Shown here: piece by piece, positions 1-6,433 of the stretch
How the letters are laid out: every line of letters starts with the position of its first letter
Position numbering within the stretch: position 1 is the first letter of the stretch
NCBI GenBank assembly: GCA_963621145.1
Contig: CAVFDI010000023.1
Coordinates: 1 to 26,139, forward strand
Source of the DNA: W0P28-013 sp963621145
GTDB taxonomy: Bacteria; Bacteroidota; Bacteroidia; Bacteroidales; Paludibacteraceae
Reading direction: 5' to 3'
DNA length: 26,139 nt
Position numbers and translations under genes: made by a program
The notes under the pieces: generated by a model
Database searches by the model: none
What the model saw: the letters and a program-made list of their open reading frames with translations, nothing else
What the model was told of the DNA's origin: nothing

Positions 1-107
1 TCGCCCGTTTTGCCTTCGGCAGAGGCGTAGTAGTTGGCTGGTGCTTCGGCGCGCAGTCCAGTAGCACAAAGCGCAATGGCGCAGAATAAAATGGTGTGTT
101 TTTTCAT
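1..107 (-). CDS. Secreted protein, probably endonuclease I family (5' end only)
   Basis: Only the first 35 codons are present; the gene runs off the left edge of the window. The start is the ATG whose complement lies at 105-107. The N-terminus (MKKHTILFCAIALCATG...) is a short basic stretch followed by a hydrophobic core, so it looks like a cleavable signal peptide. The mature part begins near A-P-A-N-Y-Y-A-S-A-E-G-K-T-G. A tyrosine pair followed by SAEGKTG close to the mature N-terminus resembles secreted endonuclease I proteins of Bacteroidota, which degrade DNA outside the cell. With so little sequence the family call is tentative; the signal peptide is more secure. Confidence 0.45.
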   Translation of the reverse strand, partial: MKKHTILFCAIALCATGLRAEAPANYYASAEGKTG

Positions 108-115
108 TTTGATAT

Positions 116-143
116 ACCCCCTCGTTTCCCCAAGGGGGAGGAT
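116..143. repeat. CCCC-AAGGGGG palindromic repeat, orphan copy
   Basis: A GC-rich block containing TTTCCCCAAGGGGGAGG stands in AT-rich surroundings just upstream of the first gene. Read on the minus strand it is CTCCCCCTTGGGG, an A-rich spacer, then GAGGGGGTAT. This follows the plan of the right border of the nuclease cassette inside ileS (9580-9606: CTCCCCTTGGGG, spacer, GAGGGGTCT). No nuclease gene accompanies this copy, so it is read as a solo border of the same family. Confidence 0.55.
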
Positions 144-187
144 AAAAAGTTTAAGGTTTCTGTGTTTTCAAATTTGATTTTTTTTTC

Positions 188-236
188 GGATTACAAATCC
201 TGATAGTATGCTAGTGCGGGATTACAAATCCCGCAC
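188..236. repeat. REP-like double hairpin with GGATTACAAATCC core
   Basis: Two copies of the same palindromic core lie in tandem. The first (188-200) is GGATT-ACA-AATCC. The second (214-236) is a perfect 10-bp stem, GTGCGGGATT / AATCCCGCAC, around the loop ACA. The pair sits between the signal-peptide gene and rnpB. Palindromic pairs of this kind resemble REP sequences mobilised by IS200-like RAYT transposases, but no such transposase is in the window, so that link is inference. Confidence 0.6.
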
Positions 237-290
237 GACCAGCGGTTTCTTCCATTTATTTATGCTTCAATCTTTTAATCAAAAAAAGAG

Positions 291-642
291 CAGTGGGGTT
301 GTAAGCCGGGTTCTGTTTTGTGCGCGTGGCACAAAGTCTGTCATTTATCTCGAACAGATGTCGCCATCTGCCTCTATCGACCTACCCTCCGACTGGAGCG
401 GGCCGCTCTCGTAGCGTCGGTTTACTTGGTCTTTCAACCCATGATGCGCCGTAGCCTTGCGTGTCGCCACACAAGCGGTGAGCTCTTGCCTCGCCTGTTT
501 CACCCTTGCCCAAAGGCGGTTTTCTTTCTGTAACGCTGATTGAACCTCACGGCCCACTTCCCGTTAGGAAGCATGGCTGCCCTGCGTTGCCCGGACTTTC
601 CTCGCACAATTCTGACATTGTACGCGACAGACCGCCCCACTG
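291..642 (-). ncRNA. rnpB: RNase P RNA, bacterial type A
   Basis: This is the catalytic RNA of RNase P, which removes 5' leaders from pre-tRNAs. The most conserved segments are present on the minus strand: GAGGAAAGTCCGGGC near the 5' end (complement 589-603), followed by the CAGGGCAGCC / CTTCCTAACGGGAAG region, and near the 3' end AGATAAATGA and ACAGAACCCGGCTTA (complement 302-316). The terminal P1 helix forms between CAGTGGGG (complement 635-642) and CCCCACTG (complement 291-298), which fixes both ends to within a few bases. A T-run follows the 3' side (complement 284-290) and may help termination. The roughly 350-base length is normal. A -7 promoter element lies at 661-668, overlapping the tsaE stop codon. 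Confidence 0.95.
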
Positions 643-660
643 ATCTTATTTTTCAGCCTG

Positions 661-668
661 CAAAGTTA
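661..668 (-). promoter_or_regulatory. -7 element of the rnpB promoter, overlapping tsaE stop
   Basis: On the minus strand the sequence is TAACTTTG, a full match to the Bacteroidota -7 consensus TAnnTTTG. The TAA of this box is the stop codon of tsaE. Transcription would begin roughly 650-656, about 10 bases before the P1 helix of RNase P RNA. No clear -33 TTG was found. Confidence 0.6.
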
Positions 669-1079
669 GCAAATTTCTACGACACGGCTACCATTTTCTT
701 CTACTTTGATTTCGACGCGCACCGTATCGTCGGGCAGGAGCGTGCCAATCTGCTCGGGCCACTCCATAAGGCAGAGCGCACCGCTGGCAAAATACTCCTC
801 TACGCCAAAATCGAGCGCCTCTTGCGGCGTTTTCAGTCGGTAGAAATCGAAATGGTAGATATGCTCGCCCGTGGCGGTGGCGTAGTCGTTCACTATCGAA
901 AAGGTGGGCGAATTCACCACATCTTGCACGCCCAGCACTTCGCAAATGGCTTTGATGAAGGTGGTTTTTCCCGCACCCATCTCGCCATAAAAAGCAAAAA
1001 GCGTGCGCCCTTGCATGGCCGCAACAAACTGCTGCGCTACGGCGTTTATCTCTTGTAAGTTGCTGATTATTAAGTGCAT
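666..1079 (-). CDS. tsaE: tRNA threonylcarbamoyladenosine (t6A37) biosynthesis ATPase TsaE
   Basis: TsaE is the small cytoplasmic ATPase that works with TsaB and TsaD to place the threonylcarbamoyl group on A37 of ANN-decoding tRNAs. The 137-residue protein has the family's normal length. The Walker A loop is GEMGAGKTT (residues 32-40), followed by the family-specific NSPTFSIVNDY (56-66), a Walker B-like HIYHFDFYRL (73-82) and LCLMEWPEQ (102-110). The ATG at 1077-1079 puts the first beta strand directly at the N-terminus, as expected. The downstream rnpB promoter overlaps its stop codon. The upstream spacer carries a palindrome and short tandem repeats rather than a recognisable promoter. Confidence 0.95.
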   Translation of the reverse strand: MHLIISNLQEINAVAQQFVAAMQGRTLFAFYGEMGAGKTTFIKAICEVLGVQDVVNSPTFSIVNDYATATGEHIYHFDFYRLKTPQEALDFGVEEYFASGALCLMEWPEQIGTLLPDDTVRVEIKVEENGSRVVEIC

Positions 1080-1113
1080 AATTTAAGTTTAGTTCTTGAT
1101 CGTTTGGCAAATC

Positions 1114-1133
1114 CACCGCAATAAATTGCGGTG
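1114..1133. repeat. Perfect 9-bp-stem palindrome upstream of tsaE
   Basis: CACCGCAAT-AA-ATTGCGGTG forms a perfect inverted repeat with a two-base centre. It lies between the response regulator and tsaE, about 35 bases upstream of the tsaE start. It has no adjoining T-run, so it is better described as a short dispersed palindrome than as a terminator. Confidence 0.6.
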
Positions 1134-1152
1134 TTATTGCGAGTTACTCATC

Positions 1153-1196
1153 GAATTATTGAATTATTGAATTATTGAATCATTGAATCATCGAAT
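1153..1196. repeat. 8-bp tandem repeat (GAATTATT)
   Basis: There are about five and a half copies of an 8-base unit: three exact GAATTATT, then GAATCATT, GAATCATC and a partial GAATG. The array lies in the spacer between tsaE and the response regulator. Confidence 0.85.
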
Positions 1197-1232
1197 GTGT
1201 TTATTCGCCCCTACAATTCACTCACTGCCTCC

Positions 1233-1301
1233 GTCCTTATTCTTTTGTCCTTATTCTTTTGTCCTTATTCTTTTGTCCTTACTCTTTTGTCCTTACTCTT
1301 T
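1233..1301. repeat. 14-bp tandem repeat (GTCCTTATTCTTTT)
   Basis: Five copies of a 14-base unit are present: three exact GTCCTTATTCTTTT and two GTCCTTACTCTTT(T). The array ends a few bases beyond the stop codon of the response regulator at 1310. On the minus strand the unit reads as AAAGAGTAAGGAC, which recurs at 4897-4927 and 16198-16229. Confidence 0.9.
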
Positions 1302-1309
1302 ACTCGCAT

Positions 1310-2458
1310 TTATGCAAACATCTTCACATCGTTGGCGGTAACCTCTTTGCCCGAGAGTATGATGAGGCGTTCGACCACGTTGCGCAGTTCGCGCACATTG
1401 CCGTGCCATGGTTGCGCCTTGAGCAGTTCCACGGCTTTCGGGTCGAATGGTTTGATGGCGATGCCCTGTTCTTCGCAAATCTGTTCGGCAAAATGGTTGA
1501 CTAGCAGCGGGATGTCGTCGGCGCGCTCGTGCAGCGATGCTACATGAATTGGAATGACGTTCAGACGGTGGAAAAGGTCTTCGCGGAAACGTCCTTCGTC
1601 AATCTCTTTGCGCAGATCTTTGTTGGTGGCGGCTATCACGCGAACGTTTATCTTTATCATCTTGTCGCTGCCTACGGGCGAGATCACATTTTCTTGCAGA
1701 CAGCGCAGCACTTTGGCTTGTGCCGAGAGGCTCATGTCGCCAATCTCGTCGAGGAAAATGGTGCCGTTGTTGGCTTGCTCAAATTTTCCAGCGCGCGTTT
1801 TTATGGCCGATGTAAATGCGCCTTTTTCGTGTCCAAATAGCTCACTTTCAATCAGTTCCGATGGAATGGCAGCGCAGTTCACCTCGACAAATGGTGCGGT
1901 GTTGCGGTTGCTGAGTTCGAAAATCTGTCGTGCCACAACCTCTTTGCCCGTACCGTTGTCGCCCGTTATTAGCACGCGAGCATCGGTTGGCGCTACTTTG
2001 GCAATGAGCGTGCGCAGTTGCTGCATCGGCTCCGATTCGCCAATCATGGCATATTTGCGGTCCACTTTTTTCTTCAGCATCTTGGTTTGCGCCACCAGAT
2101 TGGTCTTGTCCAAGGCGTTGCGCGTAACCACAAGCAGGCGATTCAGGTCGATTGGCTTCTCGATGAATTCGTACGCGCCTTTTTTGATGCACTCCACGGC
2201 CGTTTCTATGGTTCCGTGTCCCGAAATCATCACAATGGGCGTTTCGATGCCGTCGTTGCGCATCTTTTCTAGCACTTCGATGCCGTCCATTTGTGGCATT
2301 TTTATGTCGATGAAGATGGCGTCGTAGGTGGTTGTCTTCACCTTTTCGAGCGCAATCAAGCCATCTTCAGCCAAATCGACCTCGTATTTTTCAAATTCCA
2401 GAATATCTTTCAGCGTGTTGCGAATGCTACGCTCGTCGTCGACTACAAGGATTTTCAT
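1310..2458 (-). CDS. NtrC-family sigma-54 response regulator without DNA-binding domain
   Basis: A 382-residue two-domain regulator. Residues 1-120 form a receiver domain with the acidic pair D8-D9, phospho-acceptor D51 (FIDIKMP) and K101. Residues about 138-365 form the AAA+ sigma-54 activator domain: Walker A GDNGTGKE (166-173), the sigma-54 contact loop GAFTSA (213-218; the usual form is GAFTGA), Walker B TIFLDEIGD (233-241), arginine-finger region FREDLFHRLN (291-300) and sensor II GNVRELRN (353-360). The protein ends at VKMFA, just where a Fis-type helix-turn-helix normally begins, so it probably acts from solution or through a partner. No histidine kinase gene is next to it. The stop runs straight into an AAAGAGTAAGGAC tandem array. 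Signal and target genes are unknown. Confidence 0.92.
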   Translation of the reverse strand: MKILVVDDERSIRNTLKDILEFEKYEVDLAEDGLIALEKVKTTTYDAIFIDIKMPQMDGIEVLEKMRNDGIETPIVMISGHGTIETAVECIKKGAYEFIEKPIDLNRLLVVTRNALDKTNLVAQTKMLKKKVDRKYAMIGESEPMQQLRTLIAKVAPTDARVLITGDNGTGKEVVARQIFELSNRNTAPFVEVNCAAIPSELIESELFGHEKGAFTSAIKTRAGKFEQANNGTIFLDEIGDMSLSAQAKVLRCLQENVISPVGSDKMIKINVRVIAATNKDLRKEIDEGRFREDLFHRLNVIPIHVASLHERADDIPLLVNHFAEQICEEQGIAIKPFDPKAVELLKAQPWHGNVRELRNVVERLIILSGKEVTANDVKMFA

Positions 2459-2557
2459 AATTTTAATTGCCTAATTGTTTAATTTCCAATTACTTAATTG
2501 GTTGAGAAATTTCAGTTTCCCGATTTCAAATTGCGATGTTTATGACTTTTTACTCAA

Positions 2558-4402
2558 TCACTTTTTCTTCTTTTGCGCGGCTTCTATCAACTCTTTTGGC
2601 TTCTGTTTGGTGATGGGCAGGGCGCGATAGTCCCAATGCTCTTCCACATCCCAAAAAGCACGCATGGCCAGTTTGTATTCGTAGTAGAAAACCTCTTCGG
2701 GCTGGCGGTGCTCGGCATACGAACCTGCGTCCCACATGCCGTTGCCATTCGCATCGACGAAGAGCCGCAGATAGTATTCGCCTGGGTCGAGATATTCAAA
2801 AACGGTTTCGGCTTTGGCTGGCAGCGTGCGCACCACTTTTTCGCTCTTGTCGAGCAGTTCTACAATCTCATTTCCTTCGAGATTCGGGAAAATCAGGTAG
2901 AATGTGGCATAACTCTCGAGCGATTTTACTTTCAACGTCTGCTGAAGTTTGTTGGTGTGCAAGCCCGTTAGACTCACAAACGCCGCCGAATCGATGGTAA
3001 CGCGGTAATTCTTTTCGGGCTGCCAAGCATAACGAATTTCGTATGCCATACCCAGACTGTCGGCGCGCTGCAGTGTTGCATCAATTTTTTGCCAAAGCGT
3101 ATCAACTTGCTGTTCTACAAGCACTTGCGCCGAATCGCTGAGGGTCGTTGGTACATCGAAAGTGAATCGCACAGGTTTGTATAGGTCGAATGCGGTAGAT
3201 GTGTTGGTGGCAACTTTCAAGAATTCAATCTTTTTTTGTTTGTTATCATCGTCTTTTTTGCGTCTGCTGCTCTTTTTCTCACTCGCTTTTTTGTGGCGAT
3301 AGACGGTGTTGAGCGTGTCGGTTTGCCAAACGAGTTGTTCTAGCGAATCGGTATGCTGATAGCGCAGCGTGTATTGCAGCGTGTCCATCTGCCACAGCAG
3401 CGTGTCGCGCAACCAATAGGTGAGCGTGTCGCGCGTTGGGTTGGTTTGTAGCAGATAGTTGCTGTCGAGCGCAAAATTCAGCGGCTCAATCTCGGGCAGC
3501 GAGTCGACGGGCGCAGTGAAATAGAGCACCAACTGATGTTGCTCGGGGCGCGTGGCTTTCACAAAACTTTGGCGCTTGTAATCCATAGCAAAACTGCGCA
3601 GCACTATGTTGTTGGTGTATTTGGGGTGACTGTGCGCCACAATGGTGTCGATGGTTATGGAATCGCGCCAAATGGTATCGAGTGTTTCGGCAAATTCAAG
3701 ACTCGGCACAACCAGCGAGTCGCTCCACGCCAGCGTTTCGATGGGCTGATCGTAGCGATAGTTGTTGTTCATGTCGGTCAACGCGTAGATGCGATAAGTG
3801 CCTGAAGGCAAGCCTTTTAGCCAGAAATGGCCATCGCTGCCAGTCTTGGCAATATGGTCGAACGGCAGTGCAGTGAATGCCGAATCGTCGAGATTGGAAT
3901 GCACGCCCACCACAATGCCCGAAACGGGATTGAGCGTCTTGGCATCGACTACCATTCCGCCCACCATCAGCGAGTCGAGCGTACCACCCGTGCTGAAGGT
4001 GAAATAGTAATCTTTCAGCGGATTTTTTTCGTTGTTATCCACTATGGCGTCGGCAAAATCGACAATGTAGGTGCAGTCTGTCAGCAGCGAATCGTTCAAT
4101 TCTATCGCCACTTTTTTGCCGTAGGCTTTGGTGATAGCGGCTTTCTTCTGCGGCGGCGAAACCACTACTTTGTTGTAGGCATCGTCAAGCACCACTATCT
4201 CGTCGAACACTATCTCGATGCGCTGTTTGTTCACATTGCGCGTGCCGTTTTCGGGTTTCGACGACAGCGGAATGGGCGGCATCTCGTCTTTGGGACCGCC
4301 TTGTGGACCGCTACCGCGATTGGCACAACTCATGGCCAATGCTCCTGCCAACACATAGAGTGCCAGCGCGCGTTTCCCGCCTATTTTCGATATGAAATTC
4401 AC
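2558..4402 (-). CDS. Large lipoprotein with N-terminal bacterial Ig-like (Big_5/SbsA) domain
   Basis: A 614-residue protein. The signal peptide ends in a lipobox ALAMSC with the lipidated cysteine at residue 26, followed by NRGSGPQGGPKDEMPP, a conserved opening of this Bacteroidota lipoprotein family. Residues about 40-140 look like the SbsA/Big_5 Ig-like domain (PENGTRNVNKQRIEIVFDE... YYFTFSTG). Residues about 145-215 resemble a carboxypeptidase-regulatory-like beta fold (SGIVVGVHS... LPSGTYRIYALTDMNNN). A low-complexity lysine-rich stretch (KKASEKKSSRRKKDDD) lies near residues 370-390, and a second DANGNGMWD loop is near the C-terminus. It is predicted to sit in an outer-membrane leaflet. 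It lies 42 bases downstream of ybeY, so co-transcription is likely. No enzymatic role is visible. Confidence 0.8.
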   Translation of the reverse strand: MNFISKIGGKRALALYVLAGALAMSCANRGSGPQGGPKDEMPPIPLSSKPENGTRNVNKQRIEIVFDEIVVLDDAYNKVVVSPPQKKAAITKAYGKKVAIELNDSLLTDCTYIVDFADAIVDNNEKNPLKDYYFTFSTGGTLDSLMVGGMVVDAKTLNPVSGIVVGVHSNLDDSAFTALPFDHIAKTGSDGHFWLKGLPSGTYRIYALTDMNNNYRYDQPIETLAWSDSLVVPSLEFAETLDTIWRDSITIDTIVAHSHPKYTNNIVLRSFAMDYKRQSFVKATRPEQHQLVLYFTAPVDSLPEIEPLNFALDSNYLLQTNPTRDTLTYWLRDTLLWQMDTLQYTLRYQHTDSLEQLVWQTDTLNTVYRHKKASEKKSSRRKKDDDNKQKKIEFLKVATNTSTAFDLYKPVRFTFDVPTTLSDSAQVLVEQQVDTLWQKIDATLQRADSLGMAYEIRYAWQPEKNYRVTIDSAAFVSLTGLHTNKLQQTLKVKSLESYATFYLIFPNLEGNEIVELLDKSEKVVRTLPAKAETVFEYLDPGEYYLRLFVDANGNGMWDAGSYAEHRQPEEVFYYEYKLAMRAFWDVEEHWDYRALPITKQKPKELIEAAQKKKK

Positions 4403-4413
4403 GTTTCTGTGTG

Positions 4414-4457
4414 GTTCTATTAGTTTCTAAGTTTCTCGAAATTGCTAGCGCAATTTC
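4414..4457. repeat. Dispersed element forming the ybeY 3' end (palindrome plus TTTCT repeats)
   Basis: GAAATTGC-TAGC-GCAATTTC (4438-4457) is an inverted repeat with an 8-bp stem. It contains the ybeY stop codon (complement 4445-4447) and the last codons. It is joined to AGTTTCTAAGTTTCT-type repeats (4414-4437). A diverged copy with the same order of parts (AGTTTCTC, AAATTGCTATCGCA, TTTCTAAGTTTCT) lies at 17596-17640, downstream of a different gene. Confidence 0.65.
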
Positions 4458-4885
4458 TGTTCATGAGTTGAATTGTCAATTAGCGCAAGCGCTTCATTCT
4501 CCTTTCGCGTCATCTCTTCGTGGTCGGCTGGGGCTTTGTCGTTTTGACCGCACAGGTGCAGAATGCCGTGAATCAAGATGCGGTGCAACTCGTTGTCGAA
4601 CGACACGCCAAACTCCTGCGCATTGCTACGCACCGTGTCCAGACTGATGAATATGTCGCCATGCAGCGTGTCGCCTTCGCAGTAGTCGAATGTGATGATG
4701 TCGGTGTAGTAGTCGTGTTGCAGATATTGGCGATTGACCTCGAGAATTTTGGCATCGTCGCAAAAAATATACGCCACTTCGCCCACTTTTTTACCATATT
4801 TCGCTGCCACTGCCCGAATCCAAGCATTCACCTCTCGCTTGCGAAGGACAGGCATTTTCACATTTTCGGTGTTGTATGATATCAT
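4445..4885 (-). CDS. ybeY: Endoribonuclease YbeY (16S rRNA 3'-end maturation / ribosome quality control)
   Basis: YbeY is a single-domain zinc metallo-endoribonuclease acting on 16S rRNA maturation. The 146-residue protein has the family hallmarks: a TDIITFDY strand (61-68), the GDIFIS strand (76-81) and the zinc motif HGILHLCG (106-113), giving H106 and H110. The canonical third ligand comes right after as G-Y-D-H; here the stretch is GQNDKAPADHEEM, so the third ligand is probably H122 or an acidic residue, a shift also expected in Bacteroidota homologues. The gene's last codons and stop lie inside a dispersed palindrome. It appears to head an operon with the downstream lipoprotein. Confidence 0.93.
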   Translation of the reverse strand: MISYNTENVKMPVLRKREVNAWIRAVAAKYGKKVGEVAYIFCDDAKILEVNRQYLQHDYYTDIITFDYCEGDTLHGDIFISLDTVRSNAQEFGVSFDNELHRILIHGILHLCGQNDKAPADHEEMTRKENEALALIDNSTHEQKLR

Positions 4886-4896
4886 TGTTGTTGGTT

Positions 4897-4968
4897 GAGT
4901 AAAGAGTAAGGATTAAAGAGTAAAGACTTTTTTGGGGCTAAGAACTTTGACTAAGACTTTGGGAATAA
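4897..4968. repeat. AAAGAGTAAGGA / GACTTTGGGAATAA composite repeat
   Basis: The spacer upstream of ybeY contains GAGTAAAGAGTAAGGATTAAAGAGTAAAGAC and then ACTTTGACTAAGACTTTGGG. The 16 bases at 4953-4968 (AAGACTTTGGGAATAA) are the exact reverse complement of 16223-16238 downstream of ispH. The AAAGAGTAAGGA units match the 14-bp array at 1233-1301. Confidence 0.75.
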
Positions 4969-4990
4969 TGGTTATTTTGCAGTTGGCTCT

Positions 4991-5053
4991 CTTAATTCTA
5001 AATTCAAAATTCTTAATTATATCTATTTTTTATTATTCATTCTTAATTCTTTA
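4991..5053. repeat. Degenerate AATTAAGAATT-type repeat after spmAB
   Basis: On the minus strand, directly after the stop codon of the SpmA/SpmB gene, the spacer reads as imperfect repeats of AATTAAGAAT(T/G)-like units (for example AAAGAATTAAGAATG and AATTAAGAATTTTGAATTTAG). It is AT-rich and non-coding. Confidence 0.65.
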
Positions 5054-6286
5054 TTAATGAAAGAAAAGGTAGCCGATCAGAATTGCTGCAATAATGCCTG
5101 CTGTGTCGGCAATTAGGCCGCAGACAAGTGCATTGCGTGTTTTGGTGATGCCAACCGAGCCAAAATAGAGCGCAAGAATGTAGAATGTGGTGTCGGTGCT
5201 GCCTTGCACAATGCACGACAGTCGCCCAACGAACGAATCGGCGCCGTACGAACCCATGGCGTCGAGCATCATGCCGCGTGCACCGCTGCCGCTCAGGGGT
5301 TTCATCAAAGCCGTGGGAAGTGCGCCCACAAAATCGGTGTCGCAGCCGATGGCGGCAAACAACCATGCAATGCCTTGCAGCAGCCAATCCATCGCTCCCG
5401 AGGCGCGAAACATGCCAATGCCGACCAATATAGCAATCAGATAGGGTATGATGCCAACTGCCACTTTGAAACCATCTTTTGCGCCTTCGACAAAAGCGTC
5501 GTAGACATTCACTTTTTTTACCATGCCAGCCACAACAAACGCACTGATAATGCCCAGCAACGTAACACTTGTAATGATGGTGGAGCAGGTGGTCATGGTT
5601 TCGCGCTCCATCTGCGAAAATAGCGCTATCAGGCCCACAATCAATGCCGTGAGCCCGCCCAACGTAAGCACTATGTTGCGTTGAAAAATGTTGATTTTCT
5701 GCGAAATGGCCACTGCCACAAATCCTACCAACGACGAGAAAAATGTTGCCATCAGAATGGGCAGAAATACGTCGCTTGGGTTGGCAGCGCCGTATTGCGC
5801 GCGGTAGGTCATTATGGTGATGGGAATGAGCGTGAGCCCCGATGTGTTTAGCACCAAAAACATGATTTCGGCGTTCGAAGCGGTGTCTTTCTTCGGATTC
5901 AGTTCCTGAAGCTCTTTCATCGCTTTCAGACCGAGTGGTGTGGCGGCATTGTCGAGACCAAGCATGTTGGCCGAAAGATTCATAAACATGGTTCCCATGG
6001 CAGGGTGACCTTGTGGCACTTCGGGAAAAATTTTGCTGAAAAATGGCGATGTGATGCGCGCCAAAAAGCCCACTGCGCCGCTGCGCTCGCCTATCTTCAT
6101 AATGCCAAGCCACAGTGCCAGCACGCCCGTAAGCCCAATAGACACTTCAAAACCAGTGCGCGCCGACGAAAACAGCGAATCCATCACAGCATTCAGTGCC
6201 GAGCCATCGCCAGCGAAACACAGCTGCAGCAGTGCCACCAGCACCGCTATCAGCACAAACCCTATCCAGATGTAGTTTAGTACCAT
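5054..6286 (-). CDS. Fused SpmA/SpmB-type nucleoside recognition (Gate) domain membrane protein
   Basis: A 410-residue integral membrane protein with two tandem Gate domains, corresponding to SpmA (about 1-200) and SpmB (about 225-410) of spore-formers joined in one chain. The first half carries the motifs MNLSANMLGLDNAATPLG and LVLNTSGLTLIPITI. The second half carries VGIIPYLIAILVGIGMFRASGA, ALPTALMKPLSGSGARGMM and STDTTFYILALYFGSVGITKTRNA. About ten hydrophobic segments are visible. In Bacilli SpmA/SpmB are needed for spore core dehydration. Bacteroidota do not sporulate, so here it is probably a transporter or channel of unknown substrate. Its promoter box lies only about 9 bases upstream of the ATG. 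The first hydrophobic segment starts at residue 4, which supports this start. Confidence 0.88.
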   Translation of the reverse strand: MVLNYIWIGFVLIAVLVALLQLCFAGDGSALNAVMDSLFSSARTGFEVSIGLTGVLALWLGIMKIGERSGAVGFLARITSPFFSKIFPEVPQGHPAMGTMFMNLSANMLGLDNAATPLGLKAMKELQELNPKKDTASNAEIMFLVLNTSGLTLIPITIMTYRAQYGAANPSDVFLPILMATFFSSLVGFVAVAISQKINIFQRNIVLTLGGLTALIVGLIALFSQMERETMTTCSTIITSVTLLGIISAFVVAGMVKKVNVYDAFVEGAKDGFKVAVGIIPYLIAILVGIGMFRASGAMDWLLQGIAWLFAAIGCDTDFVGALPTALMKPLSGSGARGMMLDAMGSYGADSFVGRLSCIVQGSTDTTFYILALYFGSVGITKTRNALVCGLIADTAGIIAAILIGYLFFH

Positions 6287-6325
6287 TCAAACGGCAAAGA
6301 TACGATTTTTTGACGATAGTAGCAA
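6287..6325 (-). repeat. 39-bp inverted promoter repeat, left copy (drives spmAB)
   Basis: Read on the minus strand this stretch matches 7298-7336 at 37 of 39 positions; the two differences are both C/T changes. It contains a TTG (6325-6323), a 20-base spacer and the -7 box TATCTTTG (6302-6295), and ends directly at the base before the SpmA/SpmB start codon. With the right copy it forms an inverted pair about 970 bases apart, both promoters pointing outward. Confidence 0.85.
6295..6302 (-). promoter_or_regulatory. -7 promoter element of the SpmA/SpmB gene
   Basis: TATCTTTG on the minus strand matches TAnnTTTG, and the upstream TTG is 20 bases away, as expected for the Bacteroidota primary sigma factor. 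The predicted transcription start falls within about five bases of the ATG at 6286, so the mRNA would be nearly leaderless. Confidence 0.75.
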
Positions 6326-6340
6326 AAGCGCCACTCAATC

Positions 6341-6352
6341 ACCCCAAGGGGG
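6341..6352. repeat. CCCCAAGGGGG palindrome, short orphan copy
   Basis: ACCCCAAGGGGG stands alone just upstream of the left promoter repeat. It is the same core as the borders of the nuclease insertion in ileS (9201-9212 and 9582-9592) and the copy at 116-143, but the longer flanking arms are missing. Confidence 0.45.
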
Positions 6353-6380
6353 TAAGATTGTGTAGCGCAATAAATAAAAA

Positions 6381-6402
6381 GGGAAGTGGCATGCCGCGTC
6401 CC
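6381..6402. repeat. Imperfect GGGACGCGGCATGCCGCGTCCC-like palindrome
   Basis: The sequence GGGAAGTGGC-ATGCCGCGTCCC forms a 22-base inverted repeat with two mismatched pairs, centred on GGCATGCC. It is followed by TACAGTGTT. It looks like a partly decayed member of a dispersed palindrome family. Confidence 0.5.
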
Positions 6403-6433
6403 TACAGTGTTCTAAAAATCGTTCTGAGAAATC

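Noticed and set aside
1153..1301. Possible CRISPR-like array
   Set aside because: The units are 8 and 14 bases in direct contact, with no spacers and no cas genes; these are simple tandem repeats.
3827..4423. 198-codon plus-strand frame opposite the Ig-like lipoprotein
   Set aside because: Antisense shadow; the minus strand has a lipobox and conserved Ig-like motifs.
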